From Streptomyces sp. NBC_01341 (GTDB lineage Bacteria; Actinomycetota; Actinomycetes; Streptomycetales; Streptomycetaceae), in NCBI RefSeq assembly GCF_035946055.1, contig NZ_CP108364.1, forward strand, positions 6,882,001-6,946,000: 64,000 nt of DNA, written 5' to 3'. Positions within the stretch are counted from its first letter, which is position 1, and each line of letters opens with the position of its first letter. The position numbers and the translations under genes were made by a program. This document shows, in pieces, positions 44,527 to 53,760 of the stretch. The notes beneath the pieces are model-generated. The model had not been told where the DNA came from and did no database searches. It saw only the letters and a list, made by a program, of their open reading frames with translations.

Positions 44527-44987
44527 GTGTGCGTCTTCCTCATCTTCCGGTACGGCCGTCCCGAGGGTTCGGCGCTGCGTCGTCGGACATACCCTGCACC
44601 CCGGCCGCTCAGGGGTCCCTGACGACAGAGGCCTCGGGCTCGACGCCGGCCCGCGAAAGCCCGCGCTCCGGGGGGACCCCGACTGAGGCCCGCCCAGAAA
44701 GCCGTCTGCGGGAGCCGCTACAGCTGACCTGTCACACGGCCCGTTCCTGCTGTGATGTGAAAGACCCCGAGCCCGCCCTCACCGATTCGGATCTGCACAT
44801 GGTGATGTGCTGTGTGTGGTGCACCGTTACCTGTACGCGATGCTGAGCTGCACCGTTGACGGGGAATCGAACCCCTGCGTTGCTCCTCACGCGCCAGGAG
44901 TGGGCCGGAATCCGCCGGTCCTCGGTTCGTGCACGCCTCCGAAACGACTACCTGCTCCACATCATCGACAGGCCCTGCGAGGACCGG
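44527..44987. other. Intergenic region with a tRNA-like T-arm sequence at 44861-44875
   Basis: No gene. On the minus strand GGGGTTCGATTCCCC matches the TpsiC arm of a tRNA, but no acceptor, D or anticodon stem pairs with it, and the bases after it (GTCAACGG) have no 5' partner nearby. Could be a tRNA remnant or half of an integration site; may be chance. Confidence 0.4.
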
Positions 44988-45458
44988 TCAGTCCCGCAGA
45001 TCCACCTCCCAGTTCGTGCGCTGGATGCGTACGTCGATCTCGCGGATCTCCCGCGCGAGCGCATCCGCCTGGCCGCGCAGCTCCGCGACCGGAAGCGCCG
45101 AGAGCATCATCAGCTCGGATCGGAGCTGCCGCCCGTACCCGCGCTCGGCCGTACCCGCTGCGGCGTCGGCGGCCGCGGTCACCACCGAGTGGCGCAACCG
45201 CAGGACGTCCCGCCGCGCCAGCGCGTCGGTGAGCGTGCCGTCCGCACCCATGTCCACAGCGGAGTTGGTCCGGTTGATACGCGCCATCAACGTCTCGAGG
45301 GCGCCCAGCACCTCACCCGCCTCCGCCAGCAGCAGACCTGCGTCCTCCGCGGGCGTCTCACCCTCCTGGTACCGCGCACTGCTCACCACGCGTGAGCGCA
45401 ACTGCTCCACGCGGCGCACGGCTTCCGCCCGTTCCGCCAGTGCCTCAGCGAGCTTCAC
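44988..45458 (-). CDS. DIP1984 family protein
   Basis: 156 aa, mainly alpha-helical. VKLAEALAERAEAVRRVEQLRSR at the start, ALETLMARINRTNSAVDMG and EIREIDVRIQRTNWEVDL at the end, a duplicated 'RINRTN/RIQRTN' element characteristic of the family. Function unknown; predicted helical bundle or oligomer. GTG chosen for family length; GGAAAG two bases upstream is close. Confidence 0.88.
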   Translation of the reverse strand: MKLAEALAERAEAVRRVEQLRSRVVSSARYQEGETPAEDAGLLLAEAGEVLGALETLMARINRTNSAVDMGADGTLTDALARRDVLRLRHSVVTAAADAAAGTAERGYGRQLRSELMMLSALPVAELRGQADALAREIREIDVRIQRTNWEVDLRD

Positions 45459-45638
45459 TGCTTTCCATCCCCGTCCCACCCGGCATTTCGATCGAGTATA
45501 CGGACCTGAAGGAGTGCGAGCCGAGAGACGGGGACGGACGACACCTGGAGGGGAGCCGCGCTTCATCTGGTGGTCACGGGCACGTCAGAGGGCCGCACCA
45601 AGATCGGGACAGCCAGTGAACCCGATCCAGGAGGCCCC

Positions 45639-46493
45639 ATGTTCCGCCGGACCCTGTCCGTTCTCGCCGCTGTCGTAGCGCTCGCCACCACCGGAGCGGT
45701 CGGCCAGGCCTCGGCCGCCGACGACACTTCGGGCACCCACGTCACCGGGCCGCGCGTACTGGACGTCATGTCCTTCAACATCCACCACGCCCAGGGCACC
45801 GATGACGCCCTCGACCTCGAGAGGATCGCCGGCGTCGTCCGCCGGAGCGGCGCCGACGTGGTGGGCCTGCAGGAGGTCGACAACCACTACTCGGCTCGCA
45901 GCGAGTGGGCGGACCAGCCCGCCGAACTCGCCGCGATGCTGGGCTACCACGTGGTGTTCGGTGCCAATATCGACAACGCCCCGCCGGCCCCCGGCGGACA
46001 TCGCGTGCAGTACGGAACCGCGATCCTGTCCCGGTACCCGATCACCGCGTCGGACAACACCTGGCTCTACAAGACGCCCGGCCAGGAGCAGCGCGGTCTG
46101 CTGCACGCCACTGTCGATGTCCGAGGCAAGAAGGTGGAGTTCTACAACACCCACCTGTCGGCCAGTTCGCAGGCCGACCGACTGCAGCAGACGGCGCAGG
46201 TCGTCGACCTGATCGGCACCAAGAAGCCCGGGATCCTCGTCGGTGACTTCAACGCACTGCCGACCGCGCCGGAGTCGCAGCCGCTGCAGAAGGCCTACAC
46301 CGACGCGTGGGCCACGTCCCTGCACGGACGAGGTGACGGCGCCACGTATCCGGCCGAGGGCCCGACCGAGCGGATCGACGTCATCTACACGACCCGTGGT
46401 GGCGTCACACCGCTCGTCACCCGTGTCGCGGGGGCCGAGCCGACCGCTTCCGACCACCTGCCCCTGCTCAGCAAGGTCCTCGTCACCTCCTGA
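45639..46493 (+). CDS. Secreted endonuclease/exonuclease/phosphatase family protein
   Basis: 284 aa. Signal peptide MFRRTLSVLAAVVALATTGAVGQ, ASA-like cleavage. EEP motifs in order: MSFNIHHAQGTDD, VGLQEVDN, YNTHLSA, VGDFNALP, and SDHLPLL. These are the metal-binding and catalytic elements of DNase I-like enzymes; substrates range from nucleic acid to phospholipid or sugar phosphates. AGGAGG four bases before the ATG. Likely extracellular nuclease or phosphodiesterase. Confidence 0.9.
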   Translation: MFRRTLSVLAAVVALATTGAVGQASAADDTSGTHVTGPRVLDVMSFNIHHAQGTDDALDLERIAGVVRRSGADVVGLQEVDNHYSARSEWADQPAELAAMLGYHVVFGANIDNAPPAPGGHRVQYGTAILSRYPITASDNTWLYKTPGQEQRGLLHATVDVRGKKVEFYNTHLSASSQADRLQQTAQVVDLIGTKKPGILVGDFNALPTAPESQPLQKAYTDAWATSLHGRGDGATYPAEGPTERIDVIYTTRGGVTPLVTRVAGAEPTASDHLPLLSKVLVTS

Positions 46494-46687
46494 CCGCCGG
46501 CGACGCAGTCCGTGAGTCCGCCGTCCGCCCGCCGCGCGCCTTCGTCCACAGGGCGACGGGGGAGCGGAGGGGGCCCGCAGGGCGCCGGGCGGGCGCCCCG
46601 CACCTCCGTCCGGCCTCGCACCGGGCGGGAGCGGTGGTGCCGGCGCCCCGCGTGGCGCCAGTCGCGGGCGCGGCGCAGACTGACTGG

Positions 46688-47530
46688 GTGAACGCTAGTC
46701 CGGAACAGCTGCGGGCAGCGGGCGACTACGTGGGCCTGCCCGGCGTCAGGACGTGGTACGAGACCGAGGGCGCCGGTGATCCGCTCCTCCTGCTGCACGG
46801 GGGGTTCTGCACCAACGACACGTGGGGAGCGCAGCGCGCCGACCTCGCCGCCGGTTTCCGGCTCTTCCTGCCCGAGCGGCGCGCGCACGGCCACACCCCT
46901 GATGTAGCAGGCCCGCTCTCCTACCAGGACATGGCCGACGACACAGTGGCCTTTCTGGAGACGGTCGTGACGGGACCGGCGCACCTGGTGGGCTGGAGCG
47001 ACGGAGGGGTCGTCGCGCTGCTCGTAGCCATGGCCCGGCCCGATCTGGTCCGCAAGGTCGTGGTGATCGGGGCCAACGTCCGACCCGCCGCGGAAAGCTT
47101 CGCCGCACCGGCCATGCTCGACGCGATGACTCCCGACGGAGACGATCTCGGGTTCTTCCGGGAGATGTACGAGTCCGTCACCCCGGACGGCCCGGATCAC
47201 TGGCCGGTGGTGGCGGCGAAGATGATCGACATGTGGCGCACCCAGCCGACGCTCACCGCCGACGACCTGGCCCGGATCCAGGCATCTGTTCTGGTCATGG
47301 TCGGCGACGACGACATGATGACTCTGGAACACACGATCGCCGTGTACCGGACGATCACGGAGTCCCAGCTGGCAGTTGTTCCCGGAGCCTCCCACCTGGT
47401 GCCGTTGGAGAAGCCGGCCCTGGTGAATCGGCTGATCCTGGACCACCTGGCGCAGGACGGGGTGGAGACGTTGCTGCCCATCAGGCGTGCGGCGCGGCCG
47501 GGCGAGGGCCGACGGCGGGCCGGGGGCTGA
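46688..47530 (+). CDS. Alpha/beta hydrolase
   Basis: 280 aa. LLLLHGGFCTND (oxyanion region), nucleophile GWSDGG (Ser in GxSxG), Asp in VMVGDDDMM, His in VPGASHLVPLE. A general esterase/C-C hydrolase or haloperoxidase-like fold; substrate unknown. GTG at 46688 picked because the family begins there; upstream codons are proline/alanine-rich. No strong ribosome site, possibly leaderless. Confidence 0.88.
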   Translation: MNASPEQLRAAGDYVGLPGVRTWYETEGAGDPLLLLHGGFCTNDTWGAQRADLAAGFRLFLPERRAHGHTPDVAGPLSYQDMADDTVAFLETVVTGPAHLVGWSDGGVVALLVAMARPDLVRKVVVIGANVRPAAESFAAPAMLDAMTPDGDDLGFFREMYESVTPDGPDHWPVVAAKMIDMWRTQPTLTADDLARIQASVLVMVGDDDMMTLEHTIAVYRTITESQLAVVPGASHLVPLEKPALVNRLILDHLAQDGVETLLPIRRAARPGEGRRRAGG

Positions 47531-47672
47531 CCGCGCGGGCGCCCGTCGACGGGCGCCGACGCGGGCGTGAACCCGGCAGGGGGCGCGCCATGCGTCGTGC
47601 GGAACGCAGTGGGTACGCGTGGGGCGACACCGGCCCGCAGAGGAGCGGCCGCGCATCGACAGGAGGAACGAC

Positions 47673-47966
47673 ATGACCGACCGCAGGCCCGCCGGAACCG
47701 CGTACACGGGGGCCGAGGCCAGCCCGCCGCCGGTTCCCGCAGACATGCCCGACCAGCAGGTCCAGGAGGGCGAGGACGCCCTCGACGTGATCCTTCCGCC
47801 GGACACCGAGCGTCCCCGTGAGGGGCCGGGTTCCGGGGCCGACGCCGACAACGGCGCCACGGACACGGACAGTCCCGACCCGGACGAGGCCGGCTCGGGT
47901 CGTGACGCCGCGCGCAATGCCGGAGTGCACCCCGAACAGCCCACCCCGGACGAATCGACGGGCTGA
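47673..47966 (+). CDS. Acidic disordered small protein (97 aa)
   Basis: Starts MTDRRPAGTAYTGAEASPP; rich in Asp, Glu, Pro, Gly and Ala, no hydrophobic core, e.g. GSGADADNGATDTDSPDPD. Strong ribosome site AGGAGG six bases ahead supports real translation. Such low-complexity acidic proteins are frequent in streptomycetes; function unknown. Confidence 0.7.
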   Translation: MTDRRPAGTAYTGAEASPPPVPADMPDQQVQEGEDALDVILPPDTERPREGPGSGADADNGATDTDSPDPDEAGSGRDAARNAGVHPEQPTPDESTG

Positions 47967-48670
47967 TTCCCTCCGCCTCCTTACGCGGACGGCCCGCAGG
48001 GCTGGATCCCGTGCATGGTGTAAGCGCGGCACGAGTGGAGCACCCGCCGACAGAGCGGTGCCGGTGCCTTCGGCCGAAGTGGTCCGGCTCACTGCCCGGA
48101 GGCGAGGAGTCCGGAACAACGCCGCTTGGTTGATGGTTCATCTGTATGTGGGTACGGAGGGGACAGTGTCCCCGGGCCTCACCTATAGCCCATGGGGACG
48201 ATCGTTCGGCTGAAGCCCCATGGAGCCCTCCGCCGAGAGGCGACCTCCCTCCGGACCCGCACCCCCTGTCTGCCCCGACCGGCCCCCCCGACCGGCCGGG
48301 GCTTCGCATGTCTTGCCGGTCGCGTCCGAGCGATGGAGTGCCGCGAGCGAACCGGCCGCAAGGGTGATACGCGGAAAAGGGAGACGGTGCCGGGTCCGTA
48401 CAGGGCCGCACGGACCCGGCACCGTCCCTTTGCCTCTCCTGCCCCGCGAAACGTTCGCCCTGCAAGCCCGCTCCGCACCGAACACGATTCCCGTTCACGC
48501 GAGAACCGGCGAACCGGCCGGGTGACTGCTCCGGGAACTTCCCCCGGCGACCGGGGCTCCGTATGCGCCGGCACTCGGACGTATTCGTTTCTCGTCAGGA
48601 CGGTTTCCTGGTTTAGCGCGAGAGCCTCTGGTCAGACGGTGGACGACGATGTTCTCGAGTACGGCGGGAT
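47967..48670. other. Intergenic region of ~700 bp with several inverted repeats
   Basis: No supported coding frame. Contains GGGGACA-N-TGTCCCC at 48159-48173, CCCATGGGG/CCCCATGG near 48189-48222, a GC hairpin near 48273-48301, and the strong stem at 48383-48426. The structure density suggests a non-coding RNA or regulatory leader ahead of the csbD-like gene. Confidence 0.5.
48383..48426. terminator. 17-bp-stem hairpin in gene-free region
   Basis: GACGGTGCCGGGTCCGT and its perfect complement with a 10-nt loop; flanked by AAAGG and CCTTT that can extend the stem after a bulge. Intrinsic terminator by structure, though no annotated gene ends here. Confidence 0.7.
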
Positions 48671-48856
48671 GTGAGTTTCGTGGCTGCGGACGAGAAGGCT
48701 CAGGCCAAGGGTGAGCAGGCCAAGGGCAAGGTCAAGAAGACCGTGGGCGGGGCGGTGGGCAACGAGTCGCTGACGGCCGAAGGCCGCGCGGAAGAGTCCA
48801 AGGGCGATCTCCGTGCGGCCAAGGAGAAGGCCAAGGACGCTTTCAAGTCCAAGTGA
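48671..48856 (+). CDS. CsbD family stress protein
   Basis: 61 aa, entirely hydrophilic. AADEKAQAKGEQAKGKVKKTVGGAVGNESLTAEGRAEESKGDL is the CsbD/YjbJ repeat region, a small disordered-to-helical general stress protein. GTG at 48671; another GTG nine bases on (VAADEK) would match the family's usual start. Followed directly by an intrinsic terminator. Confidence 0.85.
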   Translation: MSFVAADEKAQAKGEQAKGKVKKTVGGAVGNESLTAEGRAEESKGDLRAAKEKAKDAFKSK

Positions 48857-48869
48857 CTTTCTCCTCACC

Positions 48870-48907
48870 GATCCCGGCGGCCGAACCCTCCCACGGCCGC
48901 CGGGATC
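48870..48907 (+). terminator. Hairpin terminator after csbD-like gene
   Basis: GATCCCGGCGGCCG ... CGGCCGCCGGGATC: perfect 14-bp stem, 10-nt loop, 14 bp past the stop. Confidence 0.8.
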
Positions 48908-49074
48908 AGCTGTGTCCGGCACGGAGGACAGCGCTCAGCCGTCGGAACCACATGGCGCAGCAGGTCGCTGGAACCCGAACGGGAGCGTTGCGGTGCCTTG
49001 CAGACGTCATCGCACGGACCAGCAGTGGGGGCACAGCCGGTCGCGCCGCCGAGTCACGCGCAGGGGCGGTGCGC

Positions 49075-49449
49075 CTATCCCTCGTCGTTGCCGGAGACGC
49101 CGGCCTCGACGCCGTTCTGACCGGCGACCGAGGAACCGGACCCGGGTGAGGCGGACGTACCCTGCTTCGGTTCGGCGGCCGCGGGTTCACCATCGGTGAC
49201 CCCAGGCGCCACGCGCCCCTCCTGGGTGGTGAGCGGAAGCGACGGCGCGGTCGAGTCGCCCCCGAAGAGGGAAAGCACGATGGAGGCTGCGAAGGCCGCG
49301 CAGACGGCGGCGATCAGCCAGCCCACCTTGCGCAGCGTCTTCCCCCGGCGCCCGCTCTCATCGACGAAGACCGGGCCGTCCTGCCCGTTCGCGGGGCGCG
49401 CGTGAGCAGCCAGGCCTGAGAGCTGACGCAGAACGCCATGCAGTTGCAT
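49075..49449 (-). CDS. Single-pass membrane protein, unknown
   Basis: 124 aa. Cytoplasmic N-terminal ~50 residues (MQLHGVLRQLSGLAAHARPANG), basic GRRGKTLRKVG, one TM segment WLIAAVCAAFAASIVLSLFGG, then a Ser/Pro/Ala-rich extracellular tail. Start uncertain: in-frame GTG codons upstream would add a hydrophilic stretch with VENRQEDTRAEHSHER. No family recognised. Confidence 0.6.
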   Translation of the reverse strand: MQLHGVLRQLSGLAAHARPANGQDGPVFVDESGRRGKTLRKVGWLIAAVCAAFAASIVLSLFGGDSTAPSLPLTTQEGRVAPGVTDGEPAAAEPKQGTSASPGSGSSVAGQNGVEAGVSGNDEG

Positions 49450-50103
49450 GGTCACTTCATGGCGCTCATGACTGTGCTCTGCCCGGGTGTCTTCCTGCCT
49501 GTTCTCCACGGCTGTACGCACATCCCCCAACGGAATGGACCGGAGCGCACGCACAGAGGGCCCCGGCGGAATCGGTGATCCGAGAGCCGAACCCCGTCCC
49601 CACCCGTGTTCTTCGCTCCGGAGAATGAATGTAGCGCACGAAGTTGACAGCAGGATCCTTGCCTCGTCCCCTGAGATCCGCAGGTCGCGCGCCCCGCGAC
49701 GCGCATCGGCTGTGCGGCCCCGCGCCGGTCCGGCCCGGTGAGGCGCGCACCGGTCCACGCGAGGGAGCACCGCATGCGGAGGACCGGACCCGGCCGGCCG
49801 GCAGCCGCTTCGGCTCCGGGGCATTACGGGCGTCCTCCACACTGTGCGCATTCCGATCCGGCGGTCCGACCACATGAAATCAGGAGGGAGGTTCCGTGCG
49901 TACCCGCGCACGGAAGCGCTGGTTCTCCCGCGCGGAGCATGCAGCGTGACGATGTGTGAGTCGAAGACCGGACGCCGTGGGAATCGGTTTCACCGAAGTC
50001 GCGGACCGAGGAAAACCGACGCCCGACGACATGTGTGCGCGAACCTCGGAATACGGGGCGGAGACGAGATGCGAACGGCTGCGCCCAGAGGGTTAATGGG
50101 CAC
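49450..50103. other. Intergenic region of ~650 bp without a supported gene
   Basis: Open frames on both strands yield Arg/Pro-rich products without ribosome sites. Expected to contain the promoter of the VOC-protein gene. Confidence 0.4.
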
Positions 50104-50577
50104 ATGAAGCTCAAGCTCGAACTCATCGTACTTCCGGTCTCCGATGTGGACCGGGCCAAGGAATTCTACGAAAAGGCGGGTTTCCGTCTGGATCTGGCCA
50201 AGGACATCACGGAGGGATACCGGGTCGTCCATATGACGCCCCCCGACTCCGAATGCGCGATCATTTTCGGTGAAGGGCTCACCACGGCCGCGCCGGGTTC
50301 GTCGCAAGGGCTCTACCTCATCGTGACGGACATCGTGGAAGCTCGCAGCGAACTCGTCGAGCGTGGGATCGACGTGAGTGAGGTGTTCCATGATGCGAAG
50401 GGGCTCTACTTCCACGGCCACGACGCCGGAAAGATAGTGCACAACGTCGCGGGCCAGGGGCGCGAAGGTGGTCCGCACCCCGATCGGGCGAGTTACGGCT
50501 CCTACGCCACGTTCGACGATCCGGACGGGAACGGCTGGGTGCTCCAGGAGATCACGCAGCGATTCCCGGGGCGCTGA
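50104..50577 (+). CDS. VOC superfamily protein (glyoxalase/dioxygenase-like)
   Basis: 157 aa. Starts KLKLELIVLPVSDVDRAKEFYEKAGFRLD, the vicinal-oxygen-chelate beta-alpha-beta-beta-beta entry, and ends SYGSYATFDDPDGNGWVLQEI, with the C-terminal metal/catalytic Glu of the fold. May be a metal-dependent lyase, isomerase or resistance protein; no closer assignment. GAGGG about 10 bases before the ATG. Confidence 0.88.
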   Translation: MKLKLELIVLPVSDVDRAKEFYEKAGFRLDLAKDITEGYRVVHMTPPDSECAIIFGEGLTTAAPGSSQGLYLIVTDIVEARSELVERGIDVSEVFHDAKGLYFHGHDAGKIVHNVAGQGREGGPHPDRASYGSYATFDDPDGNGWVLQEITQRFPGR

Positions 50578-50855
50578 ACCGTCGCGGACAGACCCTGAAA
50601 CGCGTGCCCCCTCGGTGGCCGGGCCGCACGCGCCGGCATCCCGGGTCCCGTACCGACCACCGACCGCACACCCCCTGCGCATGAGGACCCGCTCCCCGGC
50701 GAGTCCGGTGCGGCCGCCGTGTGTTCAGCGTCGTCAGGACGGGTCGGTGACCGGGTGGAACGCGTGAAGCAACCGTGAATACCCTGTGGACGCGCTGTCG
50801 GTGGCGCCGCTTATGCTGCACCCGATGATCACGCTGGACCAGGGGAGGGCGCGGC

Positions 50856-51845
50856 ATGTTCGGCAAGCTGTTCGACAGGACCGGGGAGAGACCGCCGACG
50901 GATCCGCACGCCCTTCCTGTTCCTCGCAGGCAGAAGAACGGGATGTACACGCTGCGCGCACTCGGCGACGCGCGGGTGCTGGCCCTGCTGGAGGCGGCAG
51001 ACGAGGGCGACTGGGAGGCTGTCAAGGCCGCGCTGGCTCCGTTCGACATCGGGCATGACCAACTGGTCCTGGGCGAACTCGCCACCTGGGAGGGGCTGCA
51101 GGACTGGATAGTCCGTGCCGCCGAGGAGGACAAGGACCACCGCGCGACGGCCCTTCTCATATCCGGGGCACGCCATGTCGCCTGGGGGTGGGAGGCGCGC
51201 ACGGCCGCCCGCGCCGTGAATGTCACGCGGGAACAGTGGCGGGTGTTCCACGAGCGTCTCCACATCGCCGAACAGCATCTGTTCGAGGCCGCGGAACTGC
51301 GCCCGGAGTGGGTCACACCGTGGCGCCATCTGCTCACCTCCGGCCGGGGCATGTCGCTGGGTCTCGCGGTCAACGAGACCCGACTCGACGCCGCCATGCG
51401 CCGCGACCCGCTGAACCTGGACATCCATGTGGAATGGCTCCAGCAGGTGCAGCCGCGCTGGGGCGGCGAGCCCGGCCAGGGCATGGAGTTCGCCCGTGAC
51501 GCGATGGCCCGCACTCCGCAGGGGCACCGCCTCGGCTGCGTGATCGCCATGGCTCACATCGAGGACTGGGTGGAGTCGGACACCCAGGAGTGTCTGGAGA
51601 CCCCCCGGATCCAGGCGGAGCTGCGGGAAGCGGCCGAGCACAGCATCCTCCACCCCGATTACGAGCGGCGCCCGGGCTGGCAGCACGACTTCAACATGTT
51701 CGCCATGGCCCTGTCGCTCGCCGACGAGCGCCACGCGGCCAAGCGGGTCTTCCGTGCACTCGACGGCGCGTACACCAGTTGGCCGTGGACCTACATGGCG
51801 GAGCCCGAGCAGCAGTTCGCCCGGCACTCCCGCCGCCGCGGCTGA
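50856..51845 (+). CDS. 329-aa hypothetical protein preceding the HSP90 gene
   Basis: Starts MFGKLFDRTGERPPTDPH; alpha-helical, with TPR/HEAT-like helices: ARVLALLEAADEGDWEAVKAALA, WEGLQDWIVRAAEE, RATALLISGARHVAWGWEART, LFEAAELRPEWVTPWRHLL, WPWTYMAEPEQQFARHS. Possibly related to DUF4034-type proteins; I am not sure. AGGGGAGG six bases before ATG. It ends 65 bp before the HSP90-like gene and probably heads that operon. Function unknown; a client or adaptor for the ATPase is a reasonable guess. Confidence 0.75.
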   Translation: MFGKLFDRTGERPPTDPHALPVPRRQKNGMYTLRALGDARVLALLEAADEGDWEAVKAALAPFDIGHDQLVLGELATWEGLQDWIVRAAEEDKDHRATALLISGARHVAWGWEARTAARAVNVTREQWRVFHERLHIAEQHLFEAAELRPEWVTPWRHLLTSGRGMSLGLAVNETRLDAAMRRDPLNLDIHVEWLQQVQPRWGGEPGQGMEFARDAMARTPQGHRLGCVIAMAHIEDWVESDTQECLETPRIQAELREAAEHSILHPDYERRPGWQHDFNMFAMALSLADERHAAKRVFRALDGAYTSWPWTYMAEPEQQFARHSRRRG

Positions 51846-51910
51846 GCTGACTCAGCCCGTATCCCGCCCCGCCCACCGGCCTCTGCCACTCTCCCACTCC
51901 GGACTGCCCG

Positions 51911-53758
51911 ATGACTCTGCCCGACACCGCCACGAACCCGGCCGGCGCCGACCACACCTTCCAGGTGGATCTGCGCGGCCTCGTCGATCTCCTCTCCCAC
52001 CACCTCTACTCCAGCCCGCGGGTCTATCTCCGCGAACTCCTGCAGAACGCGGTCGACGCACTGACCGCTCGGCACGGTATCGAACCCGACGCACCCGCGG
52101 ACGCGTTCGGCATCCGCATGTACGCCGACGGATCGGTGGTGCGTGTCGAGGACGACGGCGTCGGCCTCACCGAGACCGACGTGCACACCTTCCTCGCCAC
52201 GATCGGCCGCAGCAGCAAGCGCGCCGAACGGATCGCGGAACAACGTGGCGACTTCATCGGCCAGTTCGGCATCGGTCTGCTCTCGTGCTTTCTGGTCGCG
52301 GACGAGATCCACGTCGTGAGCCGCTCCGCCCGCACCCCCGACGCACCCGCTGTGGAGTGGCGGGGCCGTGGCGACGGCAGTTACACCATCCGCGCCCTGC
52401 CCGTGTCCGCCCGTCCCCGGCCCGGCACCACGGTCACGCTGACGCCGCGTGCCGACGCCGCCGAGTGGACCCGGCCGGCGAAGGTGCACGCACTGGCACG
52501 GCACTTCGGGGCCCTGCTGCGCCACCCGGTGACCTTCGACGACGGCACGGGTGGCCCCGGCGCCTCAGTCAACCCCGAGCCCGCCCCGTGGGCACGTACG
52601 TACCCGACGCCGGGGACGCGTTCGCGCGCTCTCGCCGCGTACGGCGAGGAGGTCTTCGGCTTCACGCCGCTGGACACCATCGATCTGGATCTGCCCGCAG
52701 TCGGCCTCAAGGGCATCGCGTGCGTGCTGCCCGAGGCGGTGCCGGCCGGGCGCCGACACGGCCACCGCGTGCACGTCAAGGGCATGCTGCTGTCCGAACA
52801 GGCCGAGGAGATCCTGCCCGAGTGGGCCTTCTTCGTCCGGTGCGTCGTCGATGCCGAGAGCCTGCGCCCGACAGCGTCCCGGGAGTCACTGTACGAGGAC
52901 GACACACTCGCCGCCGTACGCGACGCCCTGGCCGAGAGGCTTCGCGCATGGATCGCCCGGGCGGCCGCCAGTGACCCGGACCTCCTCACCCGTTTCCTCC
53001 AGGCCCATCACCTCGCCGTCAAGTCGCTCGCGGTGCACGACAACGAGATCATGCGGATGCTGCTGCCGTGGCTGCCGTTCGAGACCACGGACGGGCACAC
53101 CACCCTCGACGCGTTCGCGCGCGCCCACCGCACCGTTCTCGTGACGTCGAGCGTGGAGGAGTTCCGTCAGGTCGCGGCGATCGCTTCGGCCGCCGGGCTC
53201 GGCGTCGTCAACGGCGGCTACACGTACGACCGCGAACTGGTCCACCGGCTCCCCGAGATCAGGCCGGAGGTCAGTGTCGCCGACCTCGATCCGGCGACCC
53301 TCACGGCCCACCTGGATCCGGTCGACCGGGAGACGGAACTGGCTGCCACGGCCTACCTCGCCCTGGCGCGCGAGGCGCTCGCCGTCTTCGACTGCGACGT
53401 CGCGTTGCGCACGTTCCAGCCCGCGTCCGCCCCCGCCCTCCTCATGGACAGCCGGGAAGCCCGGCACGAGCGCACGCGCTCGCAGCTCGCCCGTGAGCAG
53501 GACGGCGGCCTGTGGGGCGACATCCTCGGCGCCCTGCGCCAGGAGGCCCCGAGAGCCCAGCTGATCCTCAACCAGCTCAACCCGCTGGTCCGCACCGCCG
53601 TTGCCATCGACGCGCCCGAGCTGGCACGTACCAGTGCCGAAGCGCTGTACGGGCAGGCCGCGCTGCTGTCCCGGCGCCCGCTGAGGCCCTCCGAGTCGAG
53701 CCTCATCAACCGCTCCTTCCTCGACCTTCTCGCCCACGCCCTCCGCAAGGACAGCTGA
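51911..53758 (+). CDS. HSP90 family GHKL ATPase
   Basis: 615 aa. N-terminal GHKL domain with N-box YLRELLQNAVDAL (Glu42, Asn46), DDGVGL (81-86, Asp82 region) and GQFGIGLLSCF (117-127) as in HtpG/Hsp90. RPTASRESLYEDD around residue 320-330 corresponds to the middle-domain catalytic arginine loop of Hsp90. The C-terminal part (about 400-615) differs from HtpG and may hold the dimer region. Known chaperone-type ATP switch, but this is a paralogue distinct from canonical htpG, as seen in Streptomyces beside a TPR protein. ATG; ribosome site weak. Two bp separate it from the TPR gene. Confidence 0.92.
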   Translation: MTLPDTATNPAGADHTFQVDLRGLVDLLSHHLYSSPRVYLRELLQNAVDALTARHGIEPDAPADAFGIRMYADGSVVRVEDDGVGLTETDVHTFLATIGRSSKRAERIAEQRGDFIGQFGIGLLSCFLVADEIHVVSRSARTPDAPAVEWRGRGDGSYTIRALPVSARPRPGTTVTLTPRADAAEWTRPAKVHALARHFGALLRHPVTFDDGTGGPGASVNPEPAPWARTYPTPGTRSRALAAYGEEVFGFTPLDTIDLDLPAVGLKGIACVLPEAVPAGRRHGHRVHVKGMLLSEQAEEILPEWAFFVRCVVDAESLRPTASRESLYEDDTLAAVRDALAERLRAWIARAAASDPDLLTRFLQAHHLAVKSLAVHDNEIMRMLLPWLPFETTDGHTTLDAFARAHRTVLVTSSVEEFRQVAAIASAAGLGVVNGGYTYDRELVHRLPEIRPEVSVADLDPATLTAHLDPVDRETELAATAYLALAREALAVFDCDVALRTFQPASAPALLMDSREARHERTRSQLAREQDGGLWGDILGALRQEAPRAQLILNQLNPLVRTAVAIDAPELARTSAEALYGQAALLSRRPLRPSESSLINRSFLDLLAHALRKDS

Positions 53759-53760
53759 CG

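Noticed and set aside
44840..44960. Complete tRNA gene around the T-arm sequence
   Set aside because: No acceptor, D or anticodon stems can be formed; the nearest hairpin has an 8-nt loop.
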